From positions 5,912,029 to 5,976,028 of the forward strand of contig NZ_CP007440.1 in assembly GCF_001579845.1 (NCBI RefSeq): a DNA stretch of 64,000 nt. The letters run 5' to 3'. Both the position numbers and the translations under genes were made by a program. Positions 52,572 through 61,944 of this stretch are shown here, piece by piece. The notes beneath the pieces were generated by a model. It made no database searches, was not told the DNA's origin, and saw only the letters and a list, made by a program, of their open reading frames with translations. Within the stretch, counting starts at the first letter, position 1. Every line of letters starts with the position of its first letter. This DNA is from Rhodoplanes sp. Z2-YC6860. Lineage in GTDB: Bacteria; Pseudomonadota; Alphaproteobacteria; Rhizobiales; Xanthobacteraceae.

Positions 52572-52907
52572 ATGCTCCGATACCGTCTGCGGCAACCGAG
52601 GGGACCTATCGTGCCGCAAATTTGGTTGTCATACCTAGAACTTGGCTCGCTGCTGCAGTGTCGTCCTGACGAGGCGCGATCGCTGGCGATTACAGTGGGG
52701 GCGGATCGCAAAAAAAGCCGAGATGGCCTTTCACGCGTCAAACTGACGGCGACCTGGATGGACCTGTGGATTCAGCAGATCCGGGGTGCGGATCGCTTCC
52801 AGCGCGCCGCGGAGGAAATCTGGATGTTGCCGCATATGGATTTAACTCCTGCGGTCGAGCCGAAGCCGGAACAAAGCCAAGCGACGGAACAAAGCAAGGC
52901 CGCCTGA
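52572..52907 (+). CDS. Conserved small hypothetical protein (rhizobial type)
   Basis: A 111-residue protein. The segment VPQIWLSYLELGSLLQCRPDEARSL followed by ADRKKSRDGLSRVKL resembles a family of small proteins seen in Bradyrhizobium relatives, annotated as hypothetical. The first half could be a helix-turn-helix-like element, but that is not secure. The C-terminal 20 residues are Glu/Gln/Lys-rich. A longer reading from 52425 is not supported by composition. It lies 160 bases after the acyltransferase gene and convergent with a small zinc-ribbon protein. Confidence 0.65.
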   Translation: MLRYRLRQPRGPIVPQIWLSYLELGSLLQCRPDEARSLAITVGADRKKSRDGLSRVKLTATWMDLWIQQIRGADRFQRAAEEIWMLPHMDLTPAVEPKPEQSQATEQSKAA

Positions 52908-52969
52908 TCGGTTTCCCTTCGAGCGTGTCGATCTCCAGAATCGATTGGTGTTGAAGACTGCGGTCAACT

Positions 52970-52987
52970 GCCGTCCCATTCGACGGC
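52970..52987. terminator. Possible bidirectional terminator hairpin between two convergent small genes
   Basis: GCCGTC, loop CCATTC, GACGGC: a perfect 6-bp hairpin between the stops of the convergent genes 52572-52907 and 53094-53270. There is no T-run on either side, so it is only a weak terminator candidate. Confidence 0.3.
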
Positions 52988-53093
52988 GGTTGTCGCCATT
53001 TGCCTGCCTTCAGCGAAATGGCGGTGGATGACGAAGATATCGGGCTTTGGGCTGCCTTTGCCTGGGCTTTTGACCCCGCCCCTGAGGCGACCT

Positions 53094-53270
53094 TTAGACC
53101 GCTTCGGAGTTCCAAACCGTCAGCCGCAATTCATGCGAACAGGCGGGGCATTCAAATATTCGAATCTCGGTATCGATGTCGGCGGCTTCAGTCCGCTTAA
53201 GGTGCATTTCGCGAGTGCAAATACAAACCGGGAGTTCGGTCGATCCTGGCTCTAGCAGGCGTTCGAACAT
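53094..53270 (-). CDS. Small zinc-ribbon-like conserved hypothetical protein
   Basis: A 58-residue protein beginning MFERLLEPGSTELPVCICTREMHL, with CIC near residues 16-18 and a second pair in FECPACSHELRLTVW. This four-Cys pattern looks like a small zinc ribbon and is familiar from Rhizobiales proteins of the same length. The ATG at 53270 has GGAG five bases upstream, an excellent site; a GTG two codons earlier is an alternative. No partner gene is close by; its convergent neighbour is another small protein. Confidence 0.72.
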   Translation of the reverse strand: MFERLLEPGSTELPVCICTREMHLKRTEAADIDTEIRIFECPACSHELRLTVWNSEAV

Positions 53271-53602
53271 GACCACTCCGCCCCCTTGATTTGTTGCGCT
53301 GCAAAAGCAGCGTATCAGAACGTTGGAGACGAGTCCCCGTTTAATTACAGCTTTTTAAGCACTGGGGCTAACCAGGTTTTACGTTGACTTTTGCGGGGCA
53401 GCATAACATTTTCCGCGATGACTGCGGCCAGTCCCGTCCAATACGGTCACGGCGGTACCACTTTCAGGCTTCTTTTCGTGACCGGACCGTACTACCTCTG
53501 GGCCTCGGCGATCTCTGCGTTTTGGGGGCCTCGTACCAGCCGCCTCGCAGAAACCGCATTCGGCTTTGATAGGGCATCTGCCGACGGAGGAAATTCTGCC
53601 TC
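53271..53602. other. Intergenic region upstream of a membrane-anchored hypothetical protein gene
   Basis: 332 bases between divergent genes. A TTGACT box at 53384-53389 is a reasonable -35 element for the plus-strand gene, but the candidate -10 boxes downstream (TAACAT, ACATTT) are not at ideal spacing. GACGGAGGA just before 53603 is a clear ribosome-binding site. No coding frame convinces. Confidence 0.5.
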
Positions 53603-55081
53603 ATGGCGGATCCAAAACCGCAAGACCGTAAAAATTCGAATTCCGGTCAGCCGACCGCACCCGTGCCCGAGGATTATTATGCGCTTCTGAAGAAGCTCAT
53701 CGCCGACGTCACGGCGGATCACGCGATGCTGCGAAAGCTGGTCTACGCGCTCGCATGGCAGAACCTCAACCCTGAAACGATCGTCAGCAAGCCTGTTTCC
53801 GAGGCGAAAAACCAGGCCAAGACGATCGTCGAGCTCGAGAAAGCAGTGCTGCTCGAGCGGGCGATTCAGCAGCTTGAGATCGAGGCAGACAATACGGCGC
53901 AACACGGGCAGCCGCCGATCACGGGCGCGGTCCCCAGAGACGCCGCTCCTGGAAAAGGAGTTGGCCAGCCGGACAACAAGCCTATCCCCACCGTGGCCGA
54001 TGATCCTTCCTTCGACATTGAACTCCAGAAATCCGAGCAGCCGGCCGACGGCCCTATGGATCTGGATGCTCTGATTTCCAATTCGAATTCTGGGGCAGAG
54101 CATTCGAAAAGCGAGGTCGAACGCGACCCGCAGCTGGAAGCACTGGATGCGTCGTTCGAACCTCCGCGCGCCAGAGGCAGCGTGATGCTATTGCCGGAGC
54201 CCGCTCCAGGCAGCCAGCAGACTGAGATTGTGAAACTAGAGCGCATTCCATCTTGGCTCGATCCCAAAGTGCGCATCGCGTTGGATGCGATTGAATACGA
54301 GCCTGTGCGTCACCCGCCGCCGCCGCACCAACCGCGTTCGAATTTCGTATCGTTTTTGCAATTGATCGCGGCATCCGTGATCGGCGTCGTGCTTTATATC
54401 GGCATAACCGGATGGGTCTATATCGGCCGACAGACAGGCTTCGCTCCCCCGACGCCGGCACCTCAGGCGCCGGTGGCGGCGCCCCCACGAGCCGAAGCCG
54501 TGCCTATAGACAGCCCAGCGGTGCCGGTAAAACCACGAGAGCCGGAGCCAATTCTGCCATTTCCTCTGCCGCGTTCTTTTGGAGTTTTTGCCGGCGTTCC
54601 CGGAAAGCTTTTCGAGCTCGAGCAATTGCCGATCAAGGCTCCGGATCCGCGAATTCTTGTCTCCGCCGAAATCACCAAACCCAGCAGTGTGACGATACCG
54701 GGCGACAATCTTGCATTCGTCGTGTTCCGCCGGGACCTCGTCACCAGCGCACCACAAACCGCCAGCGTTCGCGTCGTCGCCCAAGTCAGGAGCACTACAA
54801 AATACGTCGACGGCAAACCGACCGTCGTTCCACTGAAAGGGACGTGGCGGATTCGCTCCAAAGAATACGTATTCAAGGTTTCGCCGCTGGAGGGTCACAA
54901 CGAGATGATCGTGATCCAGCCCGATCCCGGCTTCGTATTTCAACCCGGACGCTATGCTCTCATTTTAAACGGCTTCGGCTATGATTTCACGGTTGCAGGC
55001 CAGATCACGGCACCAGAGCAATGTCTGGAGCAGGTCGAGGTGGTGAACGGAGCCGTAGTTACAGAGTGCCCGAAAACCTGA
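53603..55081 (+). CDS. Single-TM hypothetical protein with disordered middle
   Basis: A 492-residue protein. The N-terminal 100 residues are helical (DYYALLKKLIADVTADHAML, then a Lys/Glu-rich coiled stretch), followed by about 140 low-complexity acidic residues. One TM (about residues 250-275, FLQLIAASVIGVVLYIGITGWVY) leads to a Pro-rich linker and a C-terminal beta-rich domain of about 180 residues. The TM topology puts the C-terminal domain in the periplasm if the N-terminus is inside. No homologous family could be named. It has a clear ribosome-binding site and typical codon use. It may be a scaffold or envelope-sensing protein, but no function is assigned. Confidence 0.75.
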   Translation: MADPKPQDRKNSNSGQPTAPVPEDYYALLKKLIADVTADHAMLRKLVYALAWQNLNPETIVSKPVSEAKNQAKTIVELEKAVLLERAIQQLEIEADNTAQHGQPPITGAVPRDAAPGKGVGQPDNKPIPTVADDPSFDIELQKSEQPADGPMDLDALISNSNSGAEHSKSEVERDPQLEALDASFEPPRARGSVMLLPEPAPGSQQTEIVKLERIPSWLDPKVRIALDAIEYEPVRHPPPPHQPRSNFVSFLQLIAASVIGVVLYIGITGWVYIGRQTGFAPPTPAPQAPVAAPPRAEAVPIDSPAVPVKPREPEPILPFPLPRSFGVFAGVPGKLFELEQLPIKAPDPRILVSAEITKPSSVTIPGDNLAFVVFRRDLVTSAPQTASVRVVAQVRSTTKYVDGKPTVVPLKGTWRIRSKEYVFKVSPLEGHNEMIVIQPDPGFVFQPGRYALILNGFGYDFTVAGQITAPEQCLEQVEVVNGAVVTECPKT

Positions 55082-55093
55082 GCCGCTCGTCAA

Positions 55094-56521
55094 TCAATAC
55101 CGAATGCCGGTGAACTTGATTTGAGAGAACTCTTCAATTGCATAGCGCACCCCCTCACGGCCGACACCAGAAGTCTTCATTCCGCCGAACGGATACAGAT
55201 CAAGACGGAATCGGCTCGCCTCGTTGACCCAAAGTGAGCCGACATCGAATTCGTTCGAGAAGCGGAATGCAGACCGAAGATCGCGAGTAAACACCGCGCC
55301 CTGCAGGCCGAATGGCGAATCGTTGGCCAAACGCAGAGCGTGATCCACGTCATCGAATGGCGTCACGATGGCGATCGGCCCAAACACCTCCTCCTGCCAG
55401 AGCCTTGCGGGCTGCGGCACTTCCACAAGTATCCCCGGCGACAGAATGGCGCCGTCGCGCTTGGGTTCAAGCACGTAGCGCGCTCCGCGCTTGATCGCAT
55501 CCTCGCACATCCCGACGACGCGATCGGCCGACGCGCTGCTCACCATCGGACCGACGTCGGTCGCAGGATCATCGGCACGACCGACTTTGAGACCCTTGGC
55601 GGCCTCCACGAATTTCTCAACGAACGCATTCAGCACCTTACTATCGACCAGAACCCGCTGAGCAGAAATGCACTGTTGTCCGCTCGCTTCAAAAGCCGCG
55701 CTCGCAATCCGCTTGGCTGCATCGGCGATATCGGCATCGGCCAGAACAATGTTGGCTGCATTCGAGCCGAGCTCGGCTACGAATTTCTTGGCTCCAGCTG
55801 CGCGCGCCAGCGCATCGCCGCCGGCGGTGCCGCCGGTGAACGATATCATCCGCACGTCAGGGTGCTTGACGAGCGCCGTGGCCGTCGCCTTGTCACCGGT
55901 CAGTACGGTGAACAACCCTTTGGGCCAGCCCGCCTCCTGAAACAGCTTGGCGACCCGAAGCGATGTACGCATTGCGGCGGGCGCAGGCTTGGTGATGATC
56001 GCATTACCGGCCGCAACCGCCGGCGCAACCTTTTGGATCAGGAGATTGATTGGCGCATTGAAGGGGGTCACTCCGGCAACGACCCCGTACGGGTGCCGGC
56101 GGGTGAATCCGAAATGCCCCTCGCCCGCCTGTGTGATGTCGACAGGCAGCACTTCCGACGCAAGCTGACTCAGCGCCGACGCAGTCGCCTCCAGAAACTC
56201 CGCCCCGCGGCGCGCTTCGAAGCGCGCCGCCTTGATCGGCTTGCCCACGTCCTCGCTGATAAGCAGCGCAAGTTCTTCAGCATGCTTGATCAGGACCGCT
56301 GCGCCGGTTTTCAACAACGCGATTCGCTTGTGTGTCGGCGACAGGCGGTGGGCCTGAAAGGCCGCCTTCGCAGCCATCACCGCTGCATCGACACCAGCCG
56401 CGCCCGCTTCCACGATCCGTCCGACAGTCTTGCCATCCTGGGGGCGGACCCATTCAAATCCGCCCTCGCCTGCCGGAAGTTCTTCACCAATGAACGAGTT
56501 GATGTCCGGAATTTGTGTCAT
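55094..56521 (-). CDS. Aldehyde dehydrogenase family protein
   Basis: A 475-residue NAD(P)-dependent aldehyde dehydrogenase. The Rossmann and catalytic domains show VTPFNAPINLLIQKVAPAVAAGN (NAD-binding), the Glu base in FVAELGSNAANIVL, and the nucleophile Cys in EASGQQCISAQR. It would oxidise an aldehyde to an acid or acyl group. ATG at 56521 has GAGG eight bases upstream; an earlier ATG 21 bases up is also possible. It is the last gene of the minus-strand beta-oxidation operon, after a gap of 140 bases, and could use aldehydes from the same pathway. Confidence 0.92.
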   Translation of the reverse strand: MTQIPDINSFIGEELPAGEGGFEWVRPQDGKTVGRIVEAGAAGVDAAVMAAKAAFQAHRLSPTHKRIALLKTGAAVLIKHAEELALLISEDVGKPIKAARFEARRGAEFLEATASALSQLASEVLPVDITQAGEGHFGFTRRHPYGVVAGVTPFNAPINLLIQKVAPAVAAGNAIITKPAPAAMRTSLRVAKLFQEAGWPKGLFTVLTGDKATATALVKHPDVRMISFTGGTAGGDALARAAGAKKFVAELGSNAANIVLADADIADAAKRIASAAFEASGQQCISAQRVLVDSKVLNAFVEKFVEAAKGLKVGRADDPATDVGPMVSSASADRVVGMCEDAIKRGARYVLEPKRDGAILSPGILVEVPQPARLWQEEVFGPIAIVTPFDDVDHALRLANDSPFGLQGAVFTRDLRSAFRFSNEFDVGSLWVNEASRFRLDLYPFGGMKTSGVGREGVRYAIEEFSQIKFTGIRY

Positions 56522-56661
56522 CGACGCGACCTCGGTTTGCATGTTCCAAGATCGTTATAGTCCGTGCGCACCAACGACGAGCACTGCTGCCTTTGCATTC
56601 CAGCGTCGGATTGACGGCATAGAGAGCCGAGTCCCCAGCCTCATTCAGACCAGGACCGACG

Positions 56662-58527
56662 CTAGCTGTCTACCGAGTTCAATGCTCCTCGGACAAGAAG
56701 CGAATACAACCACTCCGAAGGCCCAAGTGGATTTCCCAATCCAAGCCGGGTCAAACACTCTTGATTCGTCGCATTGGACCAAAGACCTCGCAGCAGAAGA
56801 GCAATAAGCTGACCGGTCGATGCGGATTTCAACAATTGAAGTGCTGGAAGTAGGCGCCTCTCTACCTCGGTAAAGTCCGTACCAAACGGATACATCGGCA
56901 GAAGACCGGCATCGGCGGCGGGCTTCAATGCACTCTTGATCGCATCTGGCGAATTATTGCGCGCCGTTTTCGGCAGCACGAACGATGGCTCGATTTTTCC
57001 CGCATCTTTCGCTTGACGCAGCAGATCATCCTGGAACTCTCGATCAGAAATCGCGAGCATGGCCACGATCACATCGCGATCACTCTTTCCACGAAGATCC
57101 GCGACACCGTATTCGGTTACGATCATATCGCGCAGATGGCGCGGAATGGTGGTGTGACCGTAATTCCATCGGATATTCGACTGTCTTTTCCCTTTCGTCA
57201 TTCGGCTGGCGCGCAGCATGATAACGGAGCGCGCTCCTTTAAGAGCGAAACCTTGTGCAACAAAATTATATTGCCCGCCGACACCGCTGACGATCCGACC
57301 GTCTTCGAGACCGTCGGACACGACGTCTCCCAGTAGCGTGGCCATCATACCGTCGTTGATAAAACGTGCGTCGACCCGCGCACGACGCTTGGCGTCTTCC
57401 TCCCCATAAAGTTCGTTGACATAGGAGATCGAAGTCATACGGAACTTGTCTGACATCGCTCGCGGCATCTCACGCAGAGCTTTGTAGAACGCACGTGAGC
57501 CGAGAAAGAAACCGGCGTGCAATATCGCCCCATCGACCTCGCGCTTGAGGATGCCGGCGCGTTGAATATCCAGAAGTCCCTCCACGAACATTTCGCTGCA
57601 GCCGTAGAGGCCTGTCTCGAACGAAGTGGTGTAGCGGACCGCGTCCACAGCCTCGTCCGGCCGAAGGCTATCCAATAGCGCCTTGAAGTCTGAGGGCTTG
57701 CGGTGGCGCAATATCAGAGCTTGAGCAACGGCATCCCCCAACGATCCAATGCCGATCTGCAGCGTACCGCCATCCGGGACGGTGCTGGCCGCATGAAGTC
57801 CCGCCGCATAGTCGCCCAGCGCGACCGGCTCCCGCGGCGGCGCAAACAGCGGAAAGTCGGTTGCCGGACTATCGAGCAACAGGTCGAATTCCTCCGCACC
57901 GACAGCGGCATCGTTTCCCATGAACGGCAGTTCGGAATTGACCTGGCCCGCGAGCAGGAAATTCACGCGGCCCTGACGGCGAAGGGCCAGGAGATCGAGC
58001 GTAAGGTCGGGATTGCAGCTCAAACTGAAGGAATGCCGCGATGCCTCACCGCGATGCGCCACGAGCTGAGCGACAACGTTCACACCACGGTCGAGCACAG
58101 CACTGAGCGCGTGGGTGTAGTTTGCCGAAATATAATGCTGCTGTGCATAGGGAGAACCGAGCCATTGCCCGGCAAGAAAGAAGAACTCGTTGATCGTGAT
58201 GTTGGAGGGGACAGTGCCGGCGTGAATCGCCGTGGCATAGCCCAGCGCCGGATAACCCGCAAAAACGCGTTGCGCGAGCGGTTCAAGAAACCGGCGCTCC
58301 AATTCGCTCTTTCCCTTGGGCGCTTCCAAGGTCAATGCGGTGAAGATCGTCAGGCGGATTGAAGGGTCGGCCGCCGCCTTCGCGTAGAGCGCGTTGGCGA
58401 TGTGATTGGCTTTTCCCAACCCGAGCGGTAGAGCCAGGACGACTGTCTTTCCCACGCGCTCAATGATCGTATCGGCGAGCCGGATTGCATCGTTCAATAT
58501 GATCGGCTCGACGCCCGAACGGATCAT
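56662..58527 (-). CDS. Acetyl-CoA hydrolase/CoA-transferase family protein
   Basis: A 621-residue protein of the acetyl-CoA hydrolase/4-hydroxybutyrate CoA-transferase family. Two domains are seen: an N-terminal half with VVLALPLGLGKANHIANAL, and a C-terminal half with SGVGGQYNFVAQGFAL and GHTTIPRHLRDMIVTEYGVADLRG, which are typical. It moves CoA between short acyl groups or releases acids. It begins with ATG overlapping the FadJ-like stop by 4 bases, so the two are coupled. The length (about 100 more residues than many family members) reflects an extended C-terminal tail. Confidence 0.9.
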   Translation of the reverse strand: MIRSGVEPIILNDAIRLADTIIERVGKTVVLALPLGLGKANHIANALYAKAAADPSIRLTIFTALTLEAPKGKSELERRFLEPLAQRVFAGYPALGYATAIHAGTVPSNITINEFFFLAGQWLGSPYAQQHYISANYTHALSAVLDRGVNVVAQLVAHRGEASRHSFSLSCNPDLTLDLLALRRQGRVNFLLAGQVNSELPFMGNDAAVGAEEFDLLLDSPATDFPLFAPPREPVALGDYAAGLHAASTVPDGGTLQIGIGSLGDAVAQALILRHRKPSDFKALLDSLRPDEAVDAVRYTTSFETGLYGCSEMFVEGLLDIQRAGILKREVDGAILHAGFFLGSRAFYKALREMPRAMSDKFRMTSISYVNELYGEEDAKRRARVDARFINDGMMATLLGDVVSDGLEDGRIVSGVGGQYNFVAQGFALKGARSVIMLRASRMTKGKRQSNIRWNYGHTTIPRHLRDMIVTEYGVADLRGKSDRDVIVAMLAISDREFQDDLLRQAKDAGKIEPSFVLPKTARNNSPDAIKSALKPAADAGLLPMYPFGTDFTEVERRLLPALQLLKSASTGQLIALLLRGLWSNATNQECLTRLGLGNPLGPSEWLYSLLVRGALNSVDS

Positions 58528-60641
58528 TCCAGGCTGTCCCAGCCCGCGTCCGGCCGGAAACGCGGACCATATTTCACTGCGAGACGTGCCAAGGTATCAC
58601 GCACGTCACCGGCTCCCCGCGTCCGCGCGTAATTCATGGGCCCGCCACGGAACGGGGCGAAACCTGTCGCGAAGACCATCGCGCCGTCGACGATCTCCTC
58701 GTCCGTCACCACGCCCTCCCGCAAACAGGCCATGCAGACGTTGAGCATGGGCAGGATCAAGCGATCGATCGTCTCTGGCGTCGGTGCAGCCGCCTCGCCC
58801 GCCTTGGTGGCACGATCATGCTTCCAATCGTACAGCCCCTTCCCGGTCTTCTTTCCCAACTCGCCCTTTGCGACTTTGTCCCTGAGCCATTGCGGCGGAT
58901 CGGGCAGATCCGGATTGCTGCTCTTGAGCATCTCGGCGACATGCAGGCAGATGTCGAGACCGACCTGGTCGGCAAGCTCGATCGGGCCCATCGGCATGCC
59001 GAAATCCTCGGCCGCCCTGTCGATGCTCTCTTTCTTCATGCCTTCGTCGAGCATCACCATGGCTTCCAGCATGTACGGTGTCAGCGCGCGGTTCACCAGG
59101 AACCCGGGTGAGCTCTTGACCGGTGCGGGGAGCCGATCGATCCGGCCGAGGAACGCGCCGGCGCCGGCCAGGACATCTGTCGCGACCTGGTCGTGGCTGA
59201 CGACTTCGACAAGCTGCATCCGCGAAACCGGATTGAAAAAGTGGATACCGACCAGCCGCTCAGGTCGCTTCAGACCATCACGCAACTGTTCGAGCGGAAT
59301 GCTCGACGTGTTTGTGGCAAGGATCGCACCGGGTTTCATTTTCGGTTCAATACCGGCAAAGACCTTTTGCTTCAGGCCAAGATTTTCCGGCACAGCCTCG
59401 ATGATCAGGTCGGCAGACGCGGCCCCTTCGCCCTGAAGATCGGGAATCAATCGGTCGAGCGCATCGCGGACCTTGCGGCGGTTGTCGCGGCCGATTTTTC
59501 CATAGAGCTCGGCGGCGCGCTTGATCGCGCCGGCGAGAGGCTCGGGCTTCATGTCGGCAAGACTGACGGTGAAACCATGCCACGCGCACCACGCCGCGAT
59601 GTCACCTCCCATGGCGCCGGCGCCGATGACATGAACGCGGCGGCCCTCCCAACGGCCTTTCGCAAGGCCCTTGAGCTTCTCGCGCAGAAAGAACACGCGG
59701 ACAAGATTTCTTGATGTTTCCGAAACCAGCAATCGGGAGAAGGATTTGATCTCCTCCTTCTGCATCATGTCGCGATCGCCGCCATGAGCGACCCAAAGAT
59801 CGATCAACTGATACGGGGCTGGATAATCTTTCTTGGGCGCTTTCTTGGCGGCTTCGGTCCGCATGCGGGAGGCCAGCAGGCTTCGCGCCGGGCCGACGTC
59901 GTGCAACCTGTCGAGCAAGCCTTGCCGATGCGGCTTCAACCCGCCGCCGATGGCATCCTTCACGGCGGCCCGGACATGCCGCTCCTGCGTCAGCGCGTCG
60001 ACCAAGCCGAGCGACTTGGCCCGGCGCCCGCGCTCGGTCTTTCCCGTCAACATCATCGTCATGGCCTGGACTGGATTGATCAGGCGCGGAAGCCTCACCG
60101 TCCCGCCAAGACCGGGATGCAGTCCGAGCAGAACCTCGGGAAATCCAAAGCTCGCGTCGTCAACGGCGATCCGTTTGTCGCAGGCCAGCGCCAGTTCAAG
60201 ACCACCGCCGAGGCAATAGCCGTGGATCACGGCAACGGTCGGCAGCGGCAGGCGGTCGAGCCGATCGAGAACAGCGTGGCCGCGCGTCAGCAGCGCTTCG
60301 ATCTGCGCCGCATCGGTGATGCGGCGAAACTGCGCGATGTCGGCGCCTGCGACGAAGCCGCCGGGCTTGCTCGAGCGAATGACCAGACCCGGCGGACGGT
60401 CATGCTCCAGTCTGTCGAGCGCAGCGTCAAGCTCGGTGAGGGTCTCGTCATCCAGCGTATTCGCGCTCGCGCCTTGTTTGTCGAACAGCAGCCAAACGAC
60501 GCCGTCCTCGTCGGACCGCATCCGCCAATGCTTCCACGAAAAGCCGTCATCGCGCGTCTCACCGGCTGCGAACGGTCCAAGCTCCAGATCGCGTGGTTCG
60601 AGAATGTCCAGGACGGGTTTTGGAGCGGGTGATTTGCTCAT
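58524..60641 (-). CDS. fadJ: Fatty oxidation complex alpha subunit (FadJ/FadB-like)
   Basis: A 705-residue trifunctional-type enzyme. Residues 1 to about 290 are the enoyl-CoA hydratase/isomerase domain (KPGGFVAGADIAQFR, CLGGGLELALACDKRIA, GFPEVLLGLHPGLGGT). Then comes the 3-hydroxyacyl-CoA dehydrogenase domain (VIGAGAMGGDIAAWCAWHG, VGIHFFNPVSRMQLVEVV with the catalytic His) and its C-terminal helical part. It carries out the hydration and dehydrogenation steps of beta-oxidation. ATG at 60641 begins the domain; an upstream frame of 20 residues is not family-like. It is coupled to the CoA-transferase by a 4-base overlap. Confidence 0.95.
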   Translation of the reverse strand: MSKSPAPKPVLDILEPRDLELGPFAAGETRDDGFSWKHWRMRSDEDGVVWLLFDKQGASANTLDDETLTELDAALDRLEHDRPPGLVIRSSKPGGFVAGADIAQFRRITDAAQIEALLTRGHAVLDRLDRLPLPTVAVIHGYCLGGGLELALACDKRIAVDDASFGFPEVLLGLHPGLGGTVRLPRLINPVQAMTMMLTGKTERGRRAKSLGLVDALTQERHVRAAVKDAIGGGLKPHRQGLLDRLHDVGPARSLLASRMRTEAAKKAPKKDYPAPYQLIDLWVAHGGDRDMMQKEEIKSFSRLLVSETSRNLVRVFFLREKLKGLAKGRWEGRRVHVIGAGAMGGDIAAWCAWHGFTVSLADMKPEPLAGAIKRAAELYGKIGRDNRRKVRDALDRLIPDLQGEGAASADLIIEAVPENLGLKQKVFAGIEPKMKPGAILATNTSSIPLEQLRDGLKRPERLVGIHFFNPVSRMQLVEVVSHDQVATDVLAGAGAFLGRIDRLPAPVKSSPGFLVNRALTPYMLEAMVMLDEGMKKESIDRAAEDFGMPMGPIELADQVGLDICLHVAEMLKSSNPDLPDPPQWLRDKVAKGELGKKTGKGLYDWKHDRATKAGEAAAPTPETIDRLILPMLNVCMACLREGVVTDEEIVDGAMVFATGFAPFRGGPMNYARTRGAGDVRDTLARLAVKYGPRFRPDAGWDSLE

Positions 60642-60652
60642 AGTGCCGCTCT

Positions 60653-61933
60653 CTAGACCGCTTCGATCAGCATGGCGCCACCCTGCCCGCCACCGATGCA
60701 TTCGGTAGCGATACCGCGCTTCAAGCCGAGCCGCTTCATAGCGTTCACAAGATGCAGCACGATCCTATTGCCGCTGGCGCCGACCGGATGGCCCGTTCCA
60801 ATGGCGCCGCCGTCGACATTGATTCGATCACGGTCTATGCGCCCCGCGGGACCGTCGAGCCCCAACGCGTCGCGGCAGAATTCGGCGTCCTCCCAGGCAG
60901 CAAGACAGCCGAGCACCTGCGCCGCGAAAGCCTCGTTCAACTCCCACAGATCGATATCGCCGAGGTTGAGCTGATGCCGCTTCATAAGCGCGGTCGAGCA
61001 ATAGACCGGGCCGAGCCCCATGACAGACGGATCGAGCGCCGCCCACTCGCTGTCAACGATGACCGCCTTGGGCCGCAGATTGTGTTCTTTTACGGCCTCC
61101 TCCGACGCGAGGATGACCCAGGACGCGCCATCGGTGATCTGGGAGCTGTTGCCGGGGGTGACCTTTCCCCATGGCCGCTCGAAAGCCGGCTTGAGCTTGG
61201 CCAGGCTTTCGACACTGCTGTCGGGGCGCACGCCATCGTCATGATCGAACAACGTGCCGTCCTTCGCAAAGGCCGGTTCGACCTCGTCTTTCAGCAAGCC
61301 TTCCTTTTGTGCCTTCGCCAGCCGGAGCTGACTTTCGACGGCATACTGATCGGCCTGCTGGCGGGAAATCTTGAACAGATGCGCGACCAGTTCGGCGGTC
61401 TGCCCCATGTTGAGGTCGGTGATCGGATCGGTGAGGCCTCGCTCCAGGCCGATGACCGGTGTCAGGAACGACGGCCGGAAGCCGAGCATCGCCACGAGCT
61501 TCGACCAGGGATCGCGCGCACCGTTCAGTCGTGCGAACCACCCCACGGCCCTGCGATTAAAGACCAGCGGCGCGTGGCTCAGCGATTCTGCGCCACCAGC
61601 CAGGATCAGGTCCGACAGGCCCTCCTGGATATACCGGTAGCCGGTGTCGATCGACTGCATGCCGGAGCCGCAGTTGATCTGCACGGTGAATGCGGTCACG
61701 GTTTCGCCCATGCCGAGCCGAAGCGCCGCAACGCGAGCCGGGTTCATCTCGTCGGCGATGACGTTGACGCATCCGAGGATAACCTGGTCGAACGCGTCTG
61801 GCGCGAAGGGCTGGCGCAACAGCAGCGGCCGGCCGCATTGCACAGCCAGATCGGCCGGCGTGAACGGGCCCGGCTTGCCGCGCGCCTTGATGAACGGCGT
61901 ACGGCTGCCATCGACGATATAGACCGGGCGCAG
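60653..61933 (-). CDS. Acetyl-CoA acyltransferase/thiolase (FadI/FadA-like), probable CTG start
   Basis: A 426-residue thiolase. The nucleophile Cys is in INCGSGMQS (Cys88), and NEAFAAQ, the catalytic His in GTGHPVGASGNR and CIGGGQGGAML complete the active site. Family members begin RPVYIVDGSRTPF; this sequence occurs here in frame, but its first codon is CTG (61931-61933), with GGAG five bases upstream. Between the upstream TAA and the GTG at 61843 there is no ATG, GTG or TTG in this frame, and the GTG start would delete the first strand and 30 residues. CTG is therefore likely. It starts two bases past the fadE-like stop and performs the final thiolysis. Confidence 0.93.
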   Translation of the reverse strand: MRPVYIVDGSRTPFIKARGKPGPFTPADLAVQCGRPLLLRQPFAPDAFDQVILGCVNVIADEMNPARVAALRLGMGETVTAFTVQINCGSGMQSIDTGYRYIQEGLSDLILAGGAESLSHAPLVFNRRAVGWFARLNGARDPWSKLVAMLGFRPSFLTPVIGLERGLTDPITDLNMGQTAELVAHLFKISRQQADQYAVESQLRLAKAQKEGLLKDEVEPAFAKDGTLFDHDDGVRPDSSVESLAKLKPAFERPWGKVTPGNSSQITDGASWVILASEEAVKEHNLRPKAVIVDSEWAALDPSVMGLGPVYCSTALMKRHQLNLGDIDLWELNEAFAAQVLGCLAAWEDAEFCRDALGLDGPAGRIDRDRINVDGGAIGTGHPVGASGNRIVLHLVNAMKRLGLKRGIATECIGGGQGGAMLIEAV

Positions 61934-61944
61934 CCCTACTCCGC
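61931..61944 (-). promoter_or_regulatory. Ribosome-binding site and CTG start codon of the thiolase gene
   Basis: Read on the minus strand: GCGGAG, TAG stop of the preceding gene, GG, CTG. GGAG at 61939-61942 is five bases before the CTG. The overlap with the previous stop suggests translational coupling, which would favour initiation at an unusual codon. Confidence 0.6.

Noticed and set aside
52738-53115. 125-residue frame on the minus strand
   Set aside because: Overlaps two better-supported small genes and has a Pro/Ser/Arg-rich translation.
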